DNA of 64,000 nt from Takakia lepidozioides. Its lineage: Eukaryota; Streptophyta; Takakiopsida; Takakiales; Takakiaceae. Position numbers and translations under genes: made by a program. The first letter of the stretch is position 1, and each line of letters begins with the position of its first letter. Location: assembly GCA_030704615.1 (NCBI GenBank), contig CM060732.1, positions 57,145,053-57,209,052 on the forward strand, read 5' to 3'. The notes beneath the pieces are model-generated. The model made no database searches. It saw nothing but the letters and a program-made list of their open reading frames with translations, and was not told where the DNA came from. Shown in pieces: positions 22,582 to 35,620 of this stretch.

Positions 22582-24903
22582 CTAATAGTTTATTTGAAGG
22601 AATTCGGGTGCAGTCTTCACTGGAAGTTGGTCGATGCAATCATTCCAGGGGCTGTGTTTGGGGCGGTCGACAGAGCGTAGAGCCCTCCACACAGCACTGT
22701 TGCATTTGAACCCCGAACCGAAAGCAATCTGCCATAGGCGGTCTCCCTTGTGGACTCTGCCCTTGGCCTCTGTGTAGGCAAGCTCGTACCACGGTGAGCT
22801 GCTCGACGTGTTGCCAAACCTGCCCCATATACAGAATGGTTGTAATAAACACATCAGCAATTGTGACAAAGGTTTGGGGAATAAATTACTGAAAACCGAT
22901 GCGTTCTACATCAACTACACTGGCTACACAATCTCCGCGTCTGAAGCTGTCGTGCGCCCTACCAAGAAATTTTCATGAACTTTCCAAGAATTTTTAACAA
23001 TTCTCATTTCGTGACAGCAAAGAGGGTCATGACTCTCATGTGCGCAAAATCAAGGACTGAAATTCTCTACTTTTAACCGCCTCAGGCTCTTTGACCCAAT
23101 TTTCGTCCATAACTAGGGTGCAGTTTAAGCGATACCTGTAAAGAGTCATGCGCGAGGGCTCCATGTGCCACTCGCTGAGCTGCAGATTCTTCTCCATCTC
23201 GTCCAACACTGCACGCCCTCCAGCATGAATACAAAAATGCTCAAACGCAAGCTTGAAATCAGGGATGTACGGCTTGTTCTTCATTTTGAGGACCTTGCGA
23301 CACACCAAGCTCACCAAGAAGAGCAGCTGCTCAGAGAATGGGAGAACCAAGGGCCCCAGTGTAGTGATATTTGTTTTGAGTGCCTCTCCAGCAACGCTCA
23401 TGAGGTCCCGCGAGAGCGACACTCCAACCACTCCTTTCTCGTCCTCTTCCTGTAGCACCCACATCGTGGAATCCAAATGATATGAGTGAAAAGGTGGCGA
23501 AAGCCCATATCCAGTGTGTCAAAAGCTGTCATGAAGTCTACTGCCAAGTAACCACATGTATGACATCGGTTTTCCGGGTCTGCAAGCGACGTCTAGTACG
23601 AAGTTCATCTACACCGCTGCGGCTAAGACCTAGATTCAGGTGACCTGCTATCGGATCCGAAGCAGTACTAGCACTAAGCATCCAGAAAACCTTAAACCAT
23701 GTAGTATCATTCAACAGTTTTTAAATTATCCATAGTTTCTAGAATTTAACGCACATAGGCGACTGCAGAACGGAAAAAAAAAGTGGTGTGGAGTCACAGC
23801 TATCATAAAAAGAAGCTGTCACACTCAAAACCAAGGAAACTAGCTAGGAGATCCGCATGGCACACCTCAAATACAGATTGGTAGCACTTGTCGTCGGCGC
23901 CTTTATGGGTCCTGACTGTGTGCATCAACTCGTATTTCCCGCGCCAGCTGTCGCCCATTTTATTTGAAAGCAGGATTGCAGCACCCCCCATCCGAAAGAG
24001 GCAGTTTGTCACCAGCTTCGGTCGATCATTGCCGAAGTAGGGCGACGCCGTCATAATCTCCTGGCTCAAGACAAGCGCATAGGAGTTTCGATGAACCTGA
24101 AGGAGGTCCTTAGCCAAATCCACGGCTATGAGGCTGGCACTACACCCCATGCCTCCCAAGTTAATGCTTTTGATGTCCCCTCGCATTTTGTAGTGATTTA
24201 CAACCATTGCGGAGAGAGAAGGGGTCGGACTGAACAGGCTGGCGTTAACAACAAGCACACGAATCTCTTTGGGATTCACACCTGTCTTCGCCAACAACTC
24301 GTCTACAGCGCCAAATATCACCGTTTCCGCCTCCACCCGAGCTCCTTTCATGCTGGGCATGGGCGGGGATTTTCCGATCGCCTCAGGAATATGAGTTTCA
24401 TCCCCCATTCCTGACTTCTCCAGAATCTTCCTCTGAAACTCCAAACTTTCCTCAGAGTAACGACCAGACTGTGTGGCGATATCAAGTAGTTGCTGCTTGG
24501 AAACTTGTCTCTTCGTATCCGGTTTGTAGCATGCGAAATCGATCAGATAGACTCGCCGAGGACGGCACAAGAAGTATAGGGTCATCCCACAAACCAGGGC
24601 TGCTGAACAGACCAATACACTGACGAGATTGTATTGCAGTTGCTGCCATAGGAGCTGTAGGGTGTCTCTGTGCCCGAGTCTCCCGAACTCAACAACAGTC
24701 ACCATAAGGAAAGGGATGACCAACATAAACAATGCATGTTGGGTGAAAGAGTGATATCCTCGGATCACGTACTTCAGCTTCACAGACTGTAAAAAATCTG
24801 GTAGCCGTTGCTGGATTTTAATTGCGAAGGCGCCGGGACCTCCAGCAGAAATATCACAGGCGGATTTCACATCCCTCGAAGCCTCATACCTCTTCTCACC
24901 CAT
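22582..24903 (-). CDS. 3-ketoacyl-CoA synthase (fatty acid elongase condensing enzyme)
   Basis: Condenses malonyl-CoA with a long acyl-CoA in the ER, the first and chain-length-determining step of very-long-chain fatty acid elongation for wax, cutin, suberin and sphingolipids. Three exons join in frame: 24903-23866, 23449-23136 and 22819-22582. The introns are GT-AG, phases 0 and 2. The product is 529 residues, close to family size. Two N-terminal membrane segments ([32 protein letters not shown]) precede the FAE1/CUT1 domain ([15 protein letters not shown]). The catalytic triad is complete: Cys254 in GGMGCSAS, His421 in FCIHAGG, Asn454 in FGNTSSSS. Its spacing (167, 33) fits that of FAE1 (168, 33). 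The ATG at 24903 is chosen because no ATG lies upstream in frame. It cannot be assigned to a KCS subclass by eye. Confidence 0.93.
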
Positions 24904-27900
24904 TGCCTGCCTCGCAGAGCACAATCTGGAAAGGCGAGTGAACTGATTTTGCGAGAGCCCTCAGCTGGGTTTGCCCGATTTGAGAGAGCTAAAGCTACTT
25001 CGATGCCCGCTGGAAGCAAGACCCCAAAAGACGAATCACCTAGAGAAAACGATGTTGCAGAGTAGTATCCCCAGTACAGTCTCTCCAGTCGTAATTTCTT
25101 TTAAAGCAAGCAACGGGCATATACAATGATGTACCTGCAGTTGGATAGAGGTTGTGGGCTGGAGAGTAAAAAGGAATAGCTCTCGACCTTCTCAGCTGAA
25201 CTGATTAACAACTGTAACAGACCAAGCTAAGCTACACAAACGAGTCGGACTCACTCGCACCTCTATATCACTGTAGTCCAGCAGCGATCTCTTCCATCAA
25301 CTACGCTTCTCTCTTTCGAGCATGGGCAGAAACGAGTAGTAGCTGTGAAAGAGTTACAAAAGTCGGCGTAAACTCTCTACTGATGAAAGACGGAGAGAGA
25401 TAGAGGGAGCTATGTAGAGAATCAGATCCGATCAACTTGAGTATAGATAGGTCTAGTACGTGACGGCTTTAATAAGTAGTACTCGGGTTGGAAGTAAACC
25501 ATCCTGGAACCACGGTCACTGCGATGCCGACCTTGAGCTGAACTGTAGTTAATAAAAATTGCCAGTGACTGTAGTACTTACTTTTTTTGTTTGAAGTAGT
25601 TACTGTGTTTTTGGGCCAAAAACTGAGGCAAATGTTATTTCTTCGTACTGGCAATACTTAATACTTGTCATCTTAATTATAACTTGTAACGTAATTTTCG
25701 TCCAAATGAACAAATGAGGCCAACTTATGAGTTCATCACACTTCCAACTGTCCCTACTTTTAAGTATATTGAGAAACATGTAAATTTTGCCTATACACAT
25801 ACATATAAAGACCGCGAGCGGAAGGCCGTAGTTCTTTTGGGTCAAGAGAATCGAGACACCATATTTTACGCTTCTTATTAGGTGGTATGTGCCCATTATC
25901 ACTGGCCTACAACTTGGTGATCACAAAGGTGTCCACCTTCCCGTTGGGCAGTAGCCCTTCCAGGTCAAGAGACACCATAATTTATAATTCCTTGGGGAGG
26001 CATCATATATATATATATATTGCACTTCCTTGAGGACCGCCATTACCTTCCTTTCTTTCTAATAAAGACCAACATTTACTAAACATATATGTATATGACC
26101 AGAGCGATCAAAGTTAGCATAAATAAGAGCCTCTTCCCTTTGCGGGTAGGCTGCCTCTTCTTTGGGGGCTACCGGGGGGCTGGCGCAATGCTGATAGTTA
26201 TAATCAATATATGTTGTAATTGATATATGAGACAATGTTTTACCATGTGAGGACGAATGGCAGCACCAGCCCACTTTCTAGAATGGCTTTCAGTTATCCA
26301 AATAAATAATAGCCGACGGTCCTCATCCGGTGGGTTGTCCTTGTATGAACATAATAGATGCCACATAACAATCCGACTATAGGGCCTCCACGGCCACCAA
26401 GATTATGTGATAACATAGAAGTGATTCAATATGATCGATGAACAGTTGCTCCAGATAACGGAGGACTCATTTAGAGCTCCTGCGATGACTAAGAAGAGAC
26501 AGGACCTTGCCTTGGTATGGTAATTTTCAAATTGCGTTCATCCATCCTCATGCTCTAGTTCTCAGAAATGATTACAGCGTTCCCTTCTCCAACCCATGAT
26601 TCGAGGTCTAGTCCTCATACAGGCAATAAAATAGGGGGTGATCATTCCACAGCAGCAAAGCTTAACTTGGGAAAAATTAAACTATATCACATGGCCCAAG
26701 GCATGTAGCGATTATGATAGAAATGATAATCAATGAATAAGAATGATTGTTGCCATAACTTTGACTTTAAACATGGCATATTACCAAGGTTAAATTCGCT
26801 ATTATATCATTTTAAGAATTTTTAAATCGAGTTTTTATCTATATAAAACAGGGGACAGTCACTGCCAGGCCCTGGAGGGAAAATTAAAACCCCTAAAAAA
26901 GCACCATATATGATATAGTTTATAGTTACCACAGAATAATATCGAGACGCATCTTTTTTGTCTTTTGAACTTTTTCTCTTACACATTTTCGTAGTGCGGA
27001 GAATAACAACCGGCTAGACGTGTATGGCTCCTCTTTGCAAATAGTGAAATCTACTTTCATCCATAATAAACCTGAAAATTCATCCATTTATTTTTCATAA
27101 ATTGTTCAATATGAAAGATGCTATCTGAGGGAGGTATTACCTTGAGAAGCAAAGGAGTTGAGGTAACGCCTGGGGAAGGCACAACAGGGGCTTACTGATT
27201 TTTGACACTGGTGCGTATAGAGGAGCCAATAAATATCATGATAACAAATTCGGTACCATGGCTGACCTAGAAACTTTTGTATATTTGAAGATAAAAAAAC
27301 TCTTGAATTGTGCATTGCTTGGAGGCGTACTGCGATCCACTAAATCCCAATAATCTGGAAAATTTCAAAAAACACAAATCAGCTGTTATGTTTCACAACA
27401 TTTAGAAAGAACTGTGGAAACAGAGAATATCAAAGACTGTTTGAAAATTGCTGATCTGGAACTGAATGTTTTTGTGCATGTTCTTTGGGGTTTTGTAAGC
27501 AAATATTCATAATCTTCTCATCAACAAATTAATTTATTGCCCATCATTGAGAATACGTTCATTAAATTGTTAACCTACATTTCTCTTCCTCTTTGAACAG
27601 TTTGGAAACAAAAACAAAAATCAGCTTAAGGCATAGTTGCTCCTCAAATACCAATGACATGTGTGGACTGAACAAATTTCTCATGCACTGAGTGAAATCT
27701 CTGAAGAAGATCAGTCATGTCACGTTGATTGGATGAGTCACCAAGAGTTTGCACTGTACTTCTAATATTCGCCCTTGTCATATTTCTTTCTTTCTCAAAC
27801 TTAACCTGCGAAATATGCTAGAGGAATGAAACCTCCAACCTCCAAGAATAACTTACCTTCTGTGCCAAAGCCCATAGTAGTGTTAATGAGTGATCAATTT

Positions 27901-29737
27901 ACTATCTCCACTCATTTTAATTTATCAAGGAAAATCCAATGGAAATACAAGAGGTAAACCTAAGTTTAATATTAATCGTAGCTGATGATGTACATTGTCT
28001 TTTGGCAACAACCTTGCTGTCTTTTAGAGGATGTATGTTATATTATGTAGAGAGAGTGCACTGTCTCATCCGATCCAACCAATCTTATCATCAGTAGCAA
28101 ATGAAATGGGCTTGCATGAAAAAACTTCCACAAACAATTGGTGTATGTTGCTTAATCATGGAAGAGTAACTCTTTTGGGTTGTAAGAACCCAGTTTATTT
28201 TTTAAAAATGATCAAGTTTTAGGGTTTTTTTTAGGTTGAATGTCAGCTTTCAGACACACATGCAATGATTTACGACTTTGTGAGGGACCACAACAAAGAA
28301 CTTGATAGGAATCACATACTTGATCATGTGTTCACCGTACAGCAAAACAGCAGCCACAAATCAATCTCAGGCATCCCAATACAAAGAATATGGAGGGGTG
28401 TTAGCTTTTCTCTTTCCTTCATCTCCAAAACCGTGGCATGTAGGCTGAGACTGATTCAGCATGGAGGCAGGTGAAATTTGAACAAAGATCCAACACATTT
28501 GTAACATTTCATATATTGGGTAGGAAGAAGCATAGTTGACAAAGCTTAATATGATCTTAGCAAGATGTAAGCCCATCAAGGCAGAAGAAGTTGAGCATGT
28601 AATGAATGAAGTAATGATCCAATGACCAATAGAAGAAACTATATATTGATTCATCCCGACAATGAAAAACCCAAATGCTGAATGAATGATGTAGCCTGGT
28701 CTATATCATGGAATAAGATATTGTTCATCACTATTTCCAAAATTGAAAATTAAGTTCAATACCCTACCCAAGTTAGTATGGTACTATGGAAACAAAACAG
28801 AAGGCAGCGGAGATTCCCCTTAGTTCTGGCCTTCCCCAGTTGCAGGGTCAACCGGCGCCACAAGAAAAATTGAGACTCCAAGTTCAGAGCGGACCGGGCA
28901 CACTTGAACTTGGAGAAACTGCCTTAAAATGTTGAAGTGGAACTATTGCTTTTGCTGTTACAGTCTACCCTCTATGAGTGTTCCCTCCATAATGTTAACC
29001 CTCTTTGTTTGAAGATACCGTACCCTACTACTTTACAAAGGCTGTGTTATTTGTTTTCTGTTTAGGCAGTCATACTCCCTCCCTTATAAGTGGCCCTCAA
29101 TAACTGTTATTTTACTCAAAACTAGCTTAAATTATGTAAGGAGTAGCTACCTAGTTGGGAGCAACTGTGTCTAACTAGTACCCATCTTGGGGGACTCTTG
29201 ATACTTAACTTAATAGCTTATTATCTCAACCTGAGGGGACCATTCAACATGTTTTGTCCAATATTCAAGTGTTATTAGAACGACAAGGCGACGATGTGAC
29301 CACATTGATTAGAAAAATATATATCATTACAGAAAGGGTACATGAAGAGTAGTGACAAATAAGAATCTTATGAGACTATGGAGACAAGGTTCCGGGTGGT
29401 TTCCGACATCACGATGGTAATTAACCTCATGGCCTTGTGTCATGCTTATGTTTTCCCACAACTTCTCATTCTCCGCCTTTTAAAAAAGAAACCCCTTTTA
29501 TTCTCTAAATAAACCAGAATGCTGTACGTGAGAATAACTAAAACGTATGCAAATTGTATGAAAATTTCTGATATTGCACTTACTCAGAGGTAGTACTTAG
29601 AAGTACCTCTAAAAATGCGACTGCTGCCCTTCACTTGCATAACGACCTTCACTTTTAGAGTCGTGTACGATATATTAATTGAATTTAAACATGTCCGAGT
29701 CACTTATTATCAGGCCTCTAGAGTACAGTTGATCAAC
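24904..29737. other. Long non-genic interval, includes KCS promoter region
   Basis: The first few hundred bases are the 5' flank of the minus-strand KCS gene. The rest is AT-rich with TA runs (about 26009-26024) and no recognisable gene. A word TTCTCCAACCCATGAT (26590) recurs at about 32894, suggesting diverged repeat copies. Frames of up to 100 codons are unrecognised. Confidence 0.4.
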
Positions 29738-29997
29738 TCATAACTCATCGTCTTTAAGTGGACTGCACCCCCATGTCATCTCCACAGACTCAACGCCCAC
29801 AAACCAATGAAGCAGCTGCTCCTTCAAACCAAATTCAATGGCGTCCATAGTCCTTGCTGCATTCGTGGAAAATGTGGAGAGCAACTCTTTATTGTCCCGA
29901 AGTACCCAAAGGGAATTTTCTTTGTTTTGTGAAACTTGAAGATTATTGTCTGAAAGAATGTCAATTACAAAACTAAATTGGTGGGTCGTCCCCTGTT
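29738..29997 (-). pseudogene. Orphan terminal-exon-like frame, unrecognised
   Basis: The minus strand has a very strong acceptor: a long T-rich tract ending TTTTTTTTAG at 29998. It is followed by 260 bp open to a TGA, with coding-like composition (for example DILSDNNLQV, NAARTMDAIEFGLKEQ, LHWFVGVESVEMTW). I find no upstream exon within the next kilobase and do not recognise the family. It may be a captured exon, the last exon of a decayed gene, or a real exon of a gene with a long intron. Confidence 0.35.
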
Positions 29998-30000
29998 CTA

Positions 30001-30740
30001 AAAAAATAAAAAATAAAAATAAAAATCTGTAAAATGAGGTGAACAAAAGAGGGAAATAAGTTAAGTGAGGTGCGTACAGAGAATCAGATCCGTTAATCTA
30101 GTGAGTAAGTAGCAGAAATGATGCCGTAACTAAATAGCGACCTGAAATCATGCTGAAGATCTGAACACGTCACCAGCCCAAATTATGCTGCTCTGTTCAC
30201 ACTGCCCTAAACTAGCAACACTGCTAATCACTGGGAGTTCATCCCACAAATTAGCACACTAAGAATCAATGTATGCCGGCAAACCGGCCGGCAGACCCAG
30301 CAATCCGAGGGTCAATAACTGTTTTCTTCGTTTGCTTGATTTTTTATGTCTGAGTTCGTTGATGTAATTTAGAAAAAAATCGATTAAAAGCTAGGTTATG
30401 TATGGTATTAGGGCTGTAGCCTGGCACCGAGTGCCGACTCGCCGCTTGGTTCCATAGATAACAGAGGGGAGTACCTACAGGGAGTTGAACCCCGGCACGA
30501 TCCTGGCCGTCATTCCTGCCGGGTCGTGCGTTCAGTCAGGAGGTGGGTCCCATCAACGTTGACCCATTACTGCCCGTCATCCATTCCGTTAGTACATTCA
30601 TTAGGTCAGATAGTAGCCCAAACCTGCCAGGGTTACGTTAAACTCAACTAATCCGTTTAATTATTTTGCTGACATACAAGTACATGCGGCTTAGGCGGTG
30701 CCGTCCGTCACTGCCCCCAGAACGGACGGTCGACGGTGAC
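30001..30740. other. Non-genic
   Basis: A GC-richer patch at 30420-30540 contains GAGTTGAACCCCGGCACG, which resembles a B box in reverse, but no matching A box is seen. No gene. Confidence 0.4.
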
Positions 30741-30747
30741 GGACGAC

Positions 30748-30755
30748 TATAAAAG
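30748..30755 (+). promoter_or_regulatory. TATA box (TATAAAAG)
   Basis: A perfect TATAAAAG in a locally GC-rich promoter-like stretch, about 145 bp upstream of the ATG at 30895. The spacing suits a plant core promoter with a leader of roughly 110 bases. Confidence 0.45.
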
Positions 30756-30894
30756 AGCGCGCAGACAGCAAAGAGCCAACCCTTTCCCAGTATATGTCCG
30801 AACGCCGCCCTTCAGACCCGACAACGACGGGGAATGATCACCACCTTGAGTGCAGAATGACCGTACAGTACCACAAGCTAAGGTACTCTAGTCT

Positions 30895-31077
30895 ATGGCT
30901 TTCTTCTCTCAGCACTCTCACTTCTTCCTTGTTCTTCTCATTTTCTTCTCTTCTGTTTCTGGCTCGGAGTGGAACCTCAATCATCTCCCTTATGGCTCTC
31001 GGCAAGGTTATTTTTTTCCTTACTCTTTTTTAATAAAACTTCCAGGGCCACTGTCCCCTGTTCTTGGAAATAAATAA
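30895..31077 (+). CDS. Possible first exon of a secreted protein (or short ORF)
   Basis: A 60-codon frame begins with a good signal peptide: HFFLVLLIFFSSVSG, likely cut before SEW. It then reads WNLNHLPYGSRQG. A plausible splice donor (GGCAAG then GTTATT) follows at about 31006, after which the frame is T-rich and less coding-like. A TATA box lies at 30748. I could not find a downstream exon, so this may be a partial or dead gene. No family is recognised. Confidence 0.3.
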   Translation: MAFFSQHSHFFLVLLIFFSSVSGSEWNLNHLPYGSRQGYFFPYSFLIKLPGPLSPVLGNK

Positions 31078-31084
31078 ATAGATA

Positions 31085-31108
31085 TATACATATGTATATA
31101 TATATATA
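31085..31108. repeat. TA-rich microsatellite
   Basis: Alternating TA/TG-type dinucleotides around TATATATATATATA. Confidence 0.7.
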
Positions 31109-31798
31109 ACCAAACGTGACCCATAGCTACATCACGCTACCCTTACATTCATTTATGTATTTACATATAGGCGGAAAGATGATAACGGGGTTGGCAATAC
31201 AACATAGAAATTAAAATGAGGATGCGCAGTGAAAACATGAATTGCAAGTTAACTGAACTGTCGGATCCGACAGGGCACGGCAGCATTTAAGTCATCCTCG
31301 TGACCAGCGACGGCAGGCCATGCCCTGTGACACGTGCTGTCTTAGGATTCTGCCACGTAGTTTCCGTGAAATGCGGCCGGCAGGCGGTATCGGGCTGTAG
31401 CTGCGGGCATGCGTACATTGTTGGACTGCTAATCAATCGATCAGTGTATCAGTACTTTTAACAGGGGTGATTAGGGCAAACTAAGTTATGTGCTGTTTTG
31501 CAACAGTGATGAACGAGTAATGAGGGATAGCCGTAATGCGCCTCAACCCACGTGGCAGTATTGCCATAATAAAGCTACGGAACTCATGTGAGGGTTTGTT
31601 AATATTTGATTGCTGAAGAAAGATGAAGAAGACATTCAAAACATACTAACCATAATGAAGATTAGGAAGACAAAATGTTTCTTCAGAAAGAAAGCCCCTG
31701 TACTGTGTCTATAACTTAAAGAGTGCAAACCAGAACTTTTCCCGATTTAGATGATTTCTTTTAATGTGGGATTTGTTGGTGGCCATAGGGCACCAAAT

Positions 31799-32404
31799 CT
31801 AGCGGTTAATCTGACTCATCTTTTCACACTTGCAGAGTAAATCATATGTACATGAAATTTCAAGTGCAAGGGCAAATTGCCGCCAATACCGGATGGCATA
31901 CTGCATCTTGCTTGGTTTCCAGATTTGTAGATTGCGGGTCTCTTCTCTCGCTTGCCATGGGCTCCTCGGGACATGGAGTAGTGTGTCCATTAGTTTTTTT
32001 GGCTCCTCTATATTAGGCAGACAAATTCCTAGTTCCTACTGCCGAATTGGATTGCCTGCTGAGCTGATGTCAGAGTTTTCCATGGGTGCTGGTGGATTTT
32101 GTGAAGAGGTTGTTATGTGTTGTGATTGTAGTGATGGCATCCCAACATCAGGAAGTCCAGAGAATGAAGTATGAGAGTAGAGTGATGAGTGAGAGCTCTG
32201 CAACTGCCCGTAGATATTGATTACGCATGGCGCGCCCGCGTCGTGAACTATGCACTTGGCGCACGGCTTGGCTGCCGCAGACCAGATTTTCCTTGATGAC
32301 TTCAAGTAAGTACCCAACTCTGAGACGTACAAGTATACAACCCTAAACTGAACATCCAGGAGGTGACAGAGAGATGGGTGTGCACTGTGGCTTCTGTCAT
32401 CCAT
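31799..32404 (-). pseudogene. Coding-like frame interrupted by one stop, unrecognised
   Basis: A single minus-strand frame stays open for 606 bp apart from one TAG at 32036-32038. The part before the stop has 122 codons and includes KPCAKCIVHDAGAPC and a Ser/Pro/Gln-rich stretch. The part after continues ELGICLPNIEEPKKL and ends with a Cys/Lys-rich tail. The composition is protein-like on both sides. I do not recognise a family. It may be a pseudogene, or two exons with an unseen intron around the stop. Confidence 0.3.
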
Positions 32405-32639
32405 ATTAACTTGCCCATACGACCCTAGCCGTCAATTGTGGCAATTAAGCCCGCAGTGCAGCAGACTTGGGCAGTGCAGGCTTCCACGTTCCTCTGCAAG
32501 GGAATATGGAGAAATAGGTTTTGTGAGGAATTCAAGACCACACACTTGGAACTTCCCAGCAAGTGTTGCAGTTTCCATCATTTATATGCGTTCCATGTGA
32601 TGTACAGGCCCATCATAGGGCCGTAATTTGAGGTTCAAT

Positions 32640-34148
32640 ATACATGACCTAGATATCCTGTTCAATATGGATCTCTTTATTTAGTATTCTTTTCTTAAGC
32701 AAAACAAGGAAGAACAACCCAATATTTTGCCAGTGACTTCACATCCTGCACAATGCACATAGACCTCAAAAGATTAGGCGTTTCAGGACGCATGGATGCA
32801 TGCTAGCCCTGCCCTCGTATAGCCCTCATATAGTAATTTCCAATGTATTACATTCATCCATACTTTAGATGTTTTCAATAATATAACAATGTTCTTTTCT
32901 CCAACCCATGATGTAAGGTCAAAGGACTCCAACCCATGTGTAGTGCCTATCTTTAGAGCTTCAACACCCTAGACTGAACCCAGCCCGCCAATGGAACCAG
33001 GCACTATACAGATTGGAACTGGGCGAAAAATGTCCACACCCTTGCTCCTGAACCCTATATCCATAAAGGGCTGGTCATTGAGAGCCCTTAACCCCTAAAG
33101 GACAAGGGCCAATTTTTGCCAAGACCTCAAAAACTGGACCATGGCCCTCTAAAACGTTTATATCTTGAGATTTACTAAGGCCCTGTAAAACTAACCGTTG
33201 GAATATACTCTCAACTACCCCACCTACGACCAAAACAATCCCTGTCTAAATCCAACCAGCAGATCCAAAGAATATAATGTCTAAAGTGGTGCAGGAAAAA
33301 AACAAACATGAAGTAACTAGGGAAAAAAAAGTGCTTTTCCTATCGAATTTCCCATCTGCGAACTGGTCTGACATGACACTCTCCAGAATCTGGTGCCCTG
33401 TCATATAAGACACCTTCCCTGCAAATTTCATCTTTTTCTGACATAATCTCAGGTGGGCTGCTTTGTATGCTAAAAATGGGGGGTCAAATTTGGGGTTTTC
33501 CTTCGGGCAGGAAAAAATGTTTGTTCAGAAAATTGAGGAAAAGTTTTGAGCCGTTCATTTGGCAATCGCTCCGGTGGGAATGTTGTGGGTGGGTATGGCT
33601 TTTCCCCAAAAACATTTCGGGCCAATCTGAGTCTCCTACTAGGTCTTTTTACCCCCTGCCCATGAGACTTGCAATTGCACCTATGTGGGCCTATAATTTT
33701 TGGCCAGTAGCCCTCTCTTGTGGAGGGTTTTAGGGGGTGCCTCATTCTACCCATCCCTAAATTGATTAGGCCTCCACCCCTCCCAAGGCATGTCCACCCC
33801 CCCAACCCAGGTTCGGGCCACCCCTATGCGGACATGGCTGGAGGTACGCAACGCGGCCCTCTGCCTGTCCACTTGCGCTGCTTCCCTCACACACAACATT
33901 GCATCAATGCGATAATAAAAAATGTCGAAGAAGCATCTCCAGGCAGCTCTGGAGCTGCACATCAATTGAGTCTCTTCTCGCGCTCTCCTCCCCCCACAAC
34001 AACAAGTTTGACACCAAAACGCCCGGAGCTACTATCGCCATTGATTCCAGCTTGGGGGATTAGGCATGGAGATCTCTGAGGCAGGTCGGCTTCGGGTGCC
34101 ATTTAGGGGGTAAGTGGCGCAATAAAGGGTGTTGATGCGCCACCCTGC
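32640..34148. other. Non-genic
   Basis: Frames on both strands at 33467-34079 are without recognisable domains. No supportable gene. Confidence 0.4.
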
Positions 34149-34169
34149 GGGGGGGGGGGGGGGGGGGGG
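34149..34169 (+). repeat. Homopolymer G run (21)
   Basis: An uninterrupted run of G and the second such tract in the window. It is a possible G-quadruplex and prone to length error. Confidence 0.85.
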
Positions 34170-35620
34170 TGTGTGCATGGAATTTCATCCTAACCTGACC
34201 CTAGTTGCCACGTCATCCTCAGGGCAGGTTAGATGGTGGAAAGTGACCTCAAAATCACGAGTGTGGCGGACTCTACGCTCTCCACGTGGAAATTGCCAGG
34301 ACATATGATCAATTAGGCAATGCCACATCATACCTGACTTGATTTCCAATCGAATGAGCCTGGGCCCACATCAGGCTTAATCTCAGGGATAACCAGCCTG
34401 TTTTCTAAACCCAACTGACCCAATTTGGGTCGTTTTGACGCTTAGGGGTTAACCTTAGCGCAATGTACTGTGCCCTGAACCTGCCAGTGAACTGAATCAA
34501 CGTGACCATGGCCGTGTCAGGGAGCACGTTGGTGCTTCCCTCCAAGTATGGGAATGCAAGAGGGGAAAGTACGAGAATGGGGTTGGGAACGGCGGAGCGG
34601 GCGATTCAGGAGTCAAGGGTGTGGCCAGCTACATAATCCAACATGGCCTGAATCCACCACGTTATCTTTGGCGTTACAAGGAGCCTTTGGGGCTCAAGGG
34701 TGTAGGTGCTCTTATGAAAAAGGTTAGAGACATATTGCATCACACAAAACTCAATGGATGAATGAAAGATAGCATATTAAACCTTCTTTGAGGCAACATG
34801 TAAATTTTATCATGATTGTACTTATTAAATATATGACTAGCATTTTGAATAGCTTTGGAAATGCCATATACGAACTAACAAGTTCATAGTAAGGATCAAG
34901 TTGCAAAGTACAAAAATGTGAGTTTCCGCATCTGTTGGAGTCCTTAGATCATAGGACGTTGGAGAAGAGGACAGTGGTATTATTATTGATAACTGAAGTA
35001 TGAGGATAGAAAAATGTGACGTATTGAAAATTACTACCATAGAGGTCGTTCTATTCCAACTTTAAGTAATTCATTTAAAGAGATAATGAATATTTTAAAA
35101 TTTTGCCCGGGAGTAAATAAAAGAGGGGATAATTTTCATTTTAAAAATTGAACTTTGGGAATATAGTAGTGAATGCTAGTACTAACTACTTACTAACTAC
35201 TAAAGTTTTACTTACTAATGAAATTTAATGAAAAGTACCCAGGGTGCCGAATCCCAGAAAAATCGGATGAAGCTTAGTTGAAAAAAATTAATATTATCAT
35301 TCAGCCTGCCGAACCTGGCGACCTGCCTGTATTTAATGATTCCGACAGGGGTCCGTCGAAATAGACTGGCCTCTACGGTATACAAGGTAAAGGCTAGCAT
35401 GCATCCATGCGTCGTGTTTTAAACCCTTGCACGATCTAATACCAAAAATCAACTTCGCATCGATGGCATACAAACAGGCGGTGTGAGCACAAATTAAACT
35501 TTGCTGAAAAAATATGAATATTTTACCTTCATTTTAGTACCTATAACTTAGGTTTGATATATTGTGGTATTGCTAGCTTTAAGCTTCAAAATATTTTGAC
35601 ATTCAGTGTATGATATCAAC
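34170..35620. other. Non-genic
   Basis: Moderate GC to 34.7 kb and AT-rich beyond. Nothing is recognised. Confidence 0.4.

Noticed and set aside
28560-28700. Possible Gypsy reverse transcriptase start (minus/plus short similarity to an EEVEHV.NEV-like stretch)
   Set aside because: Only one short block was seen, with stops on both sides and no following RT motifs.
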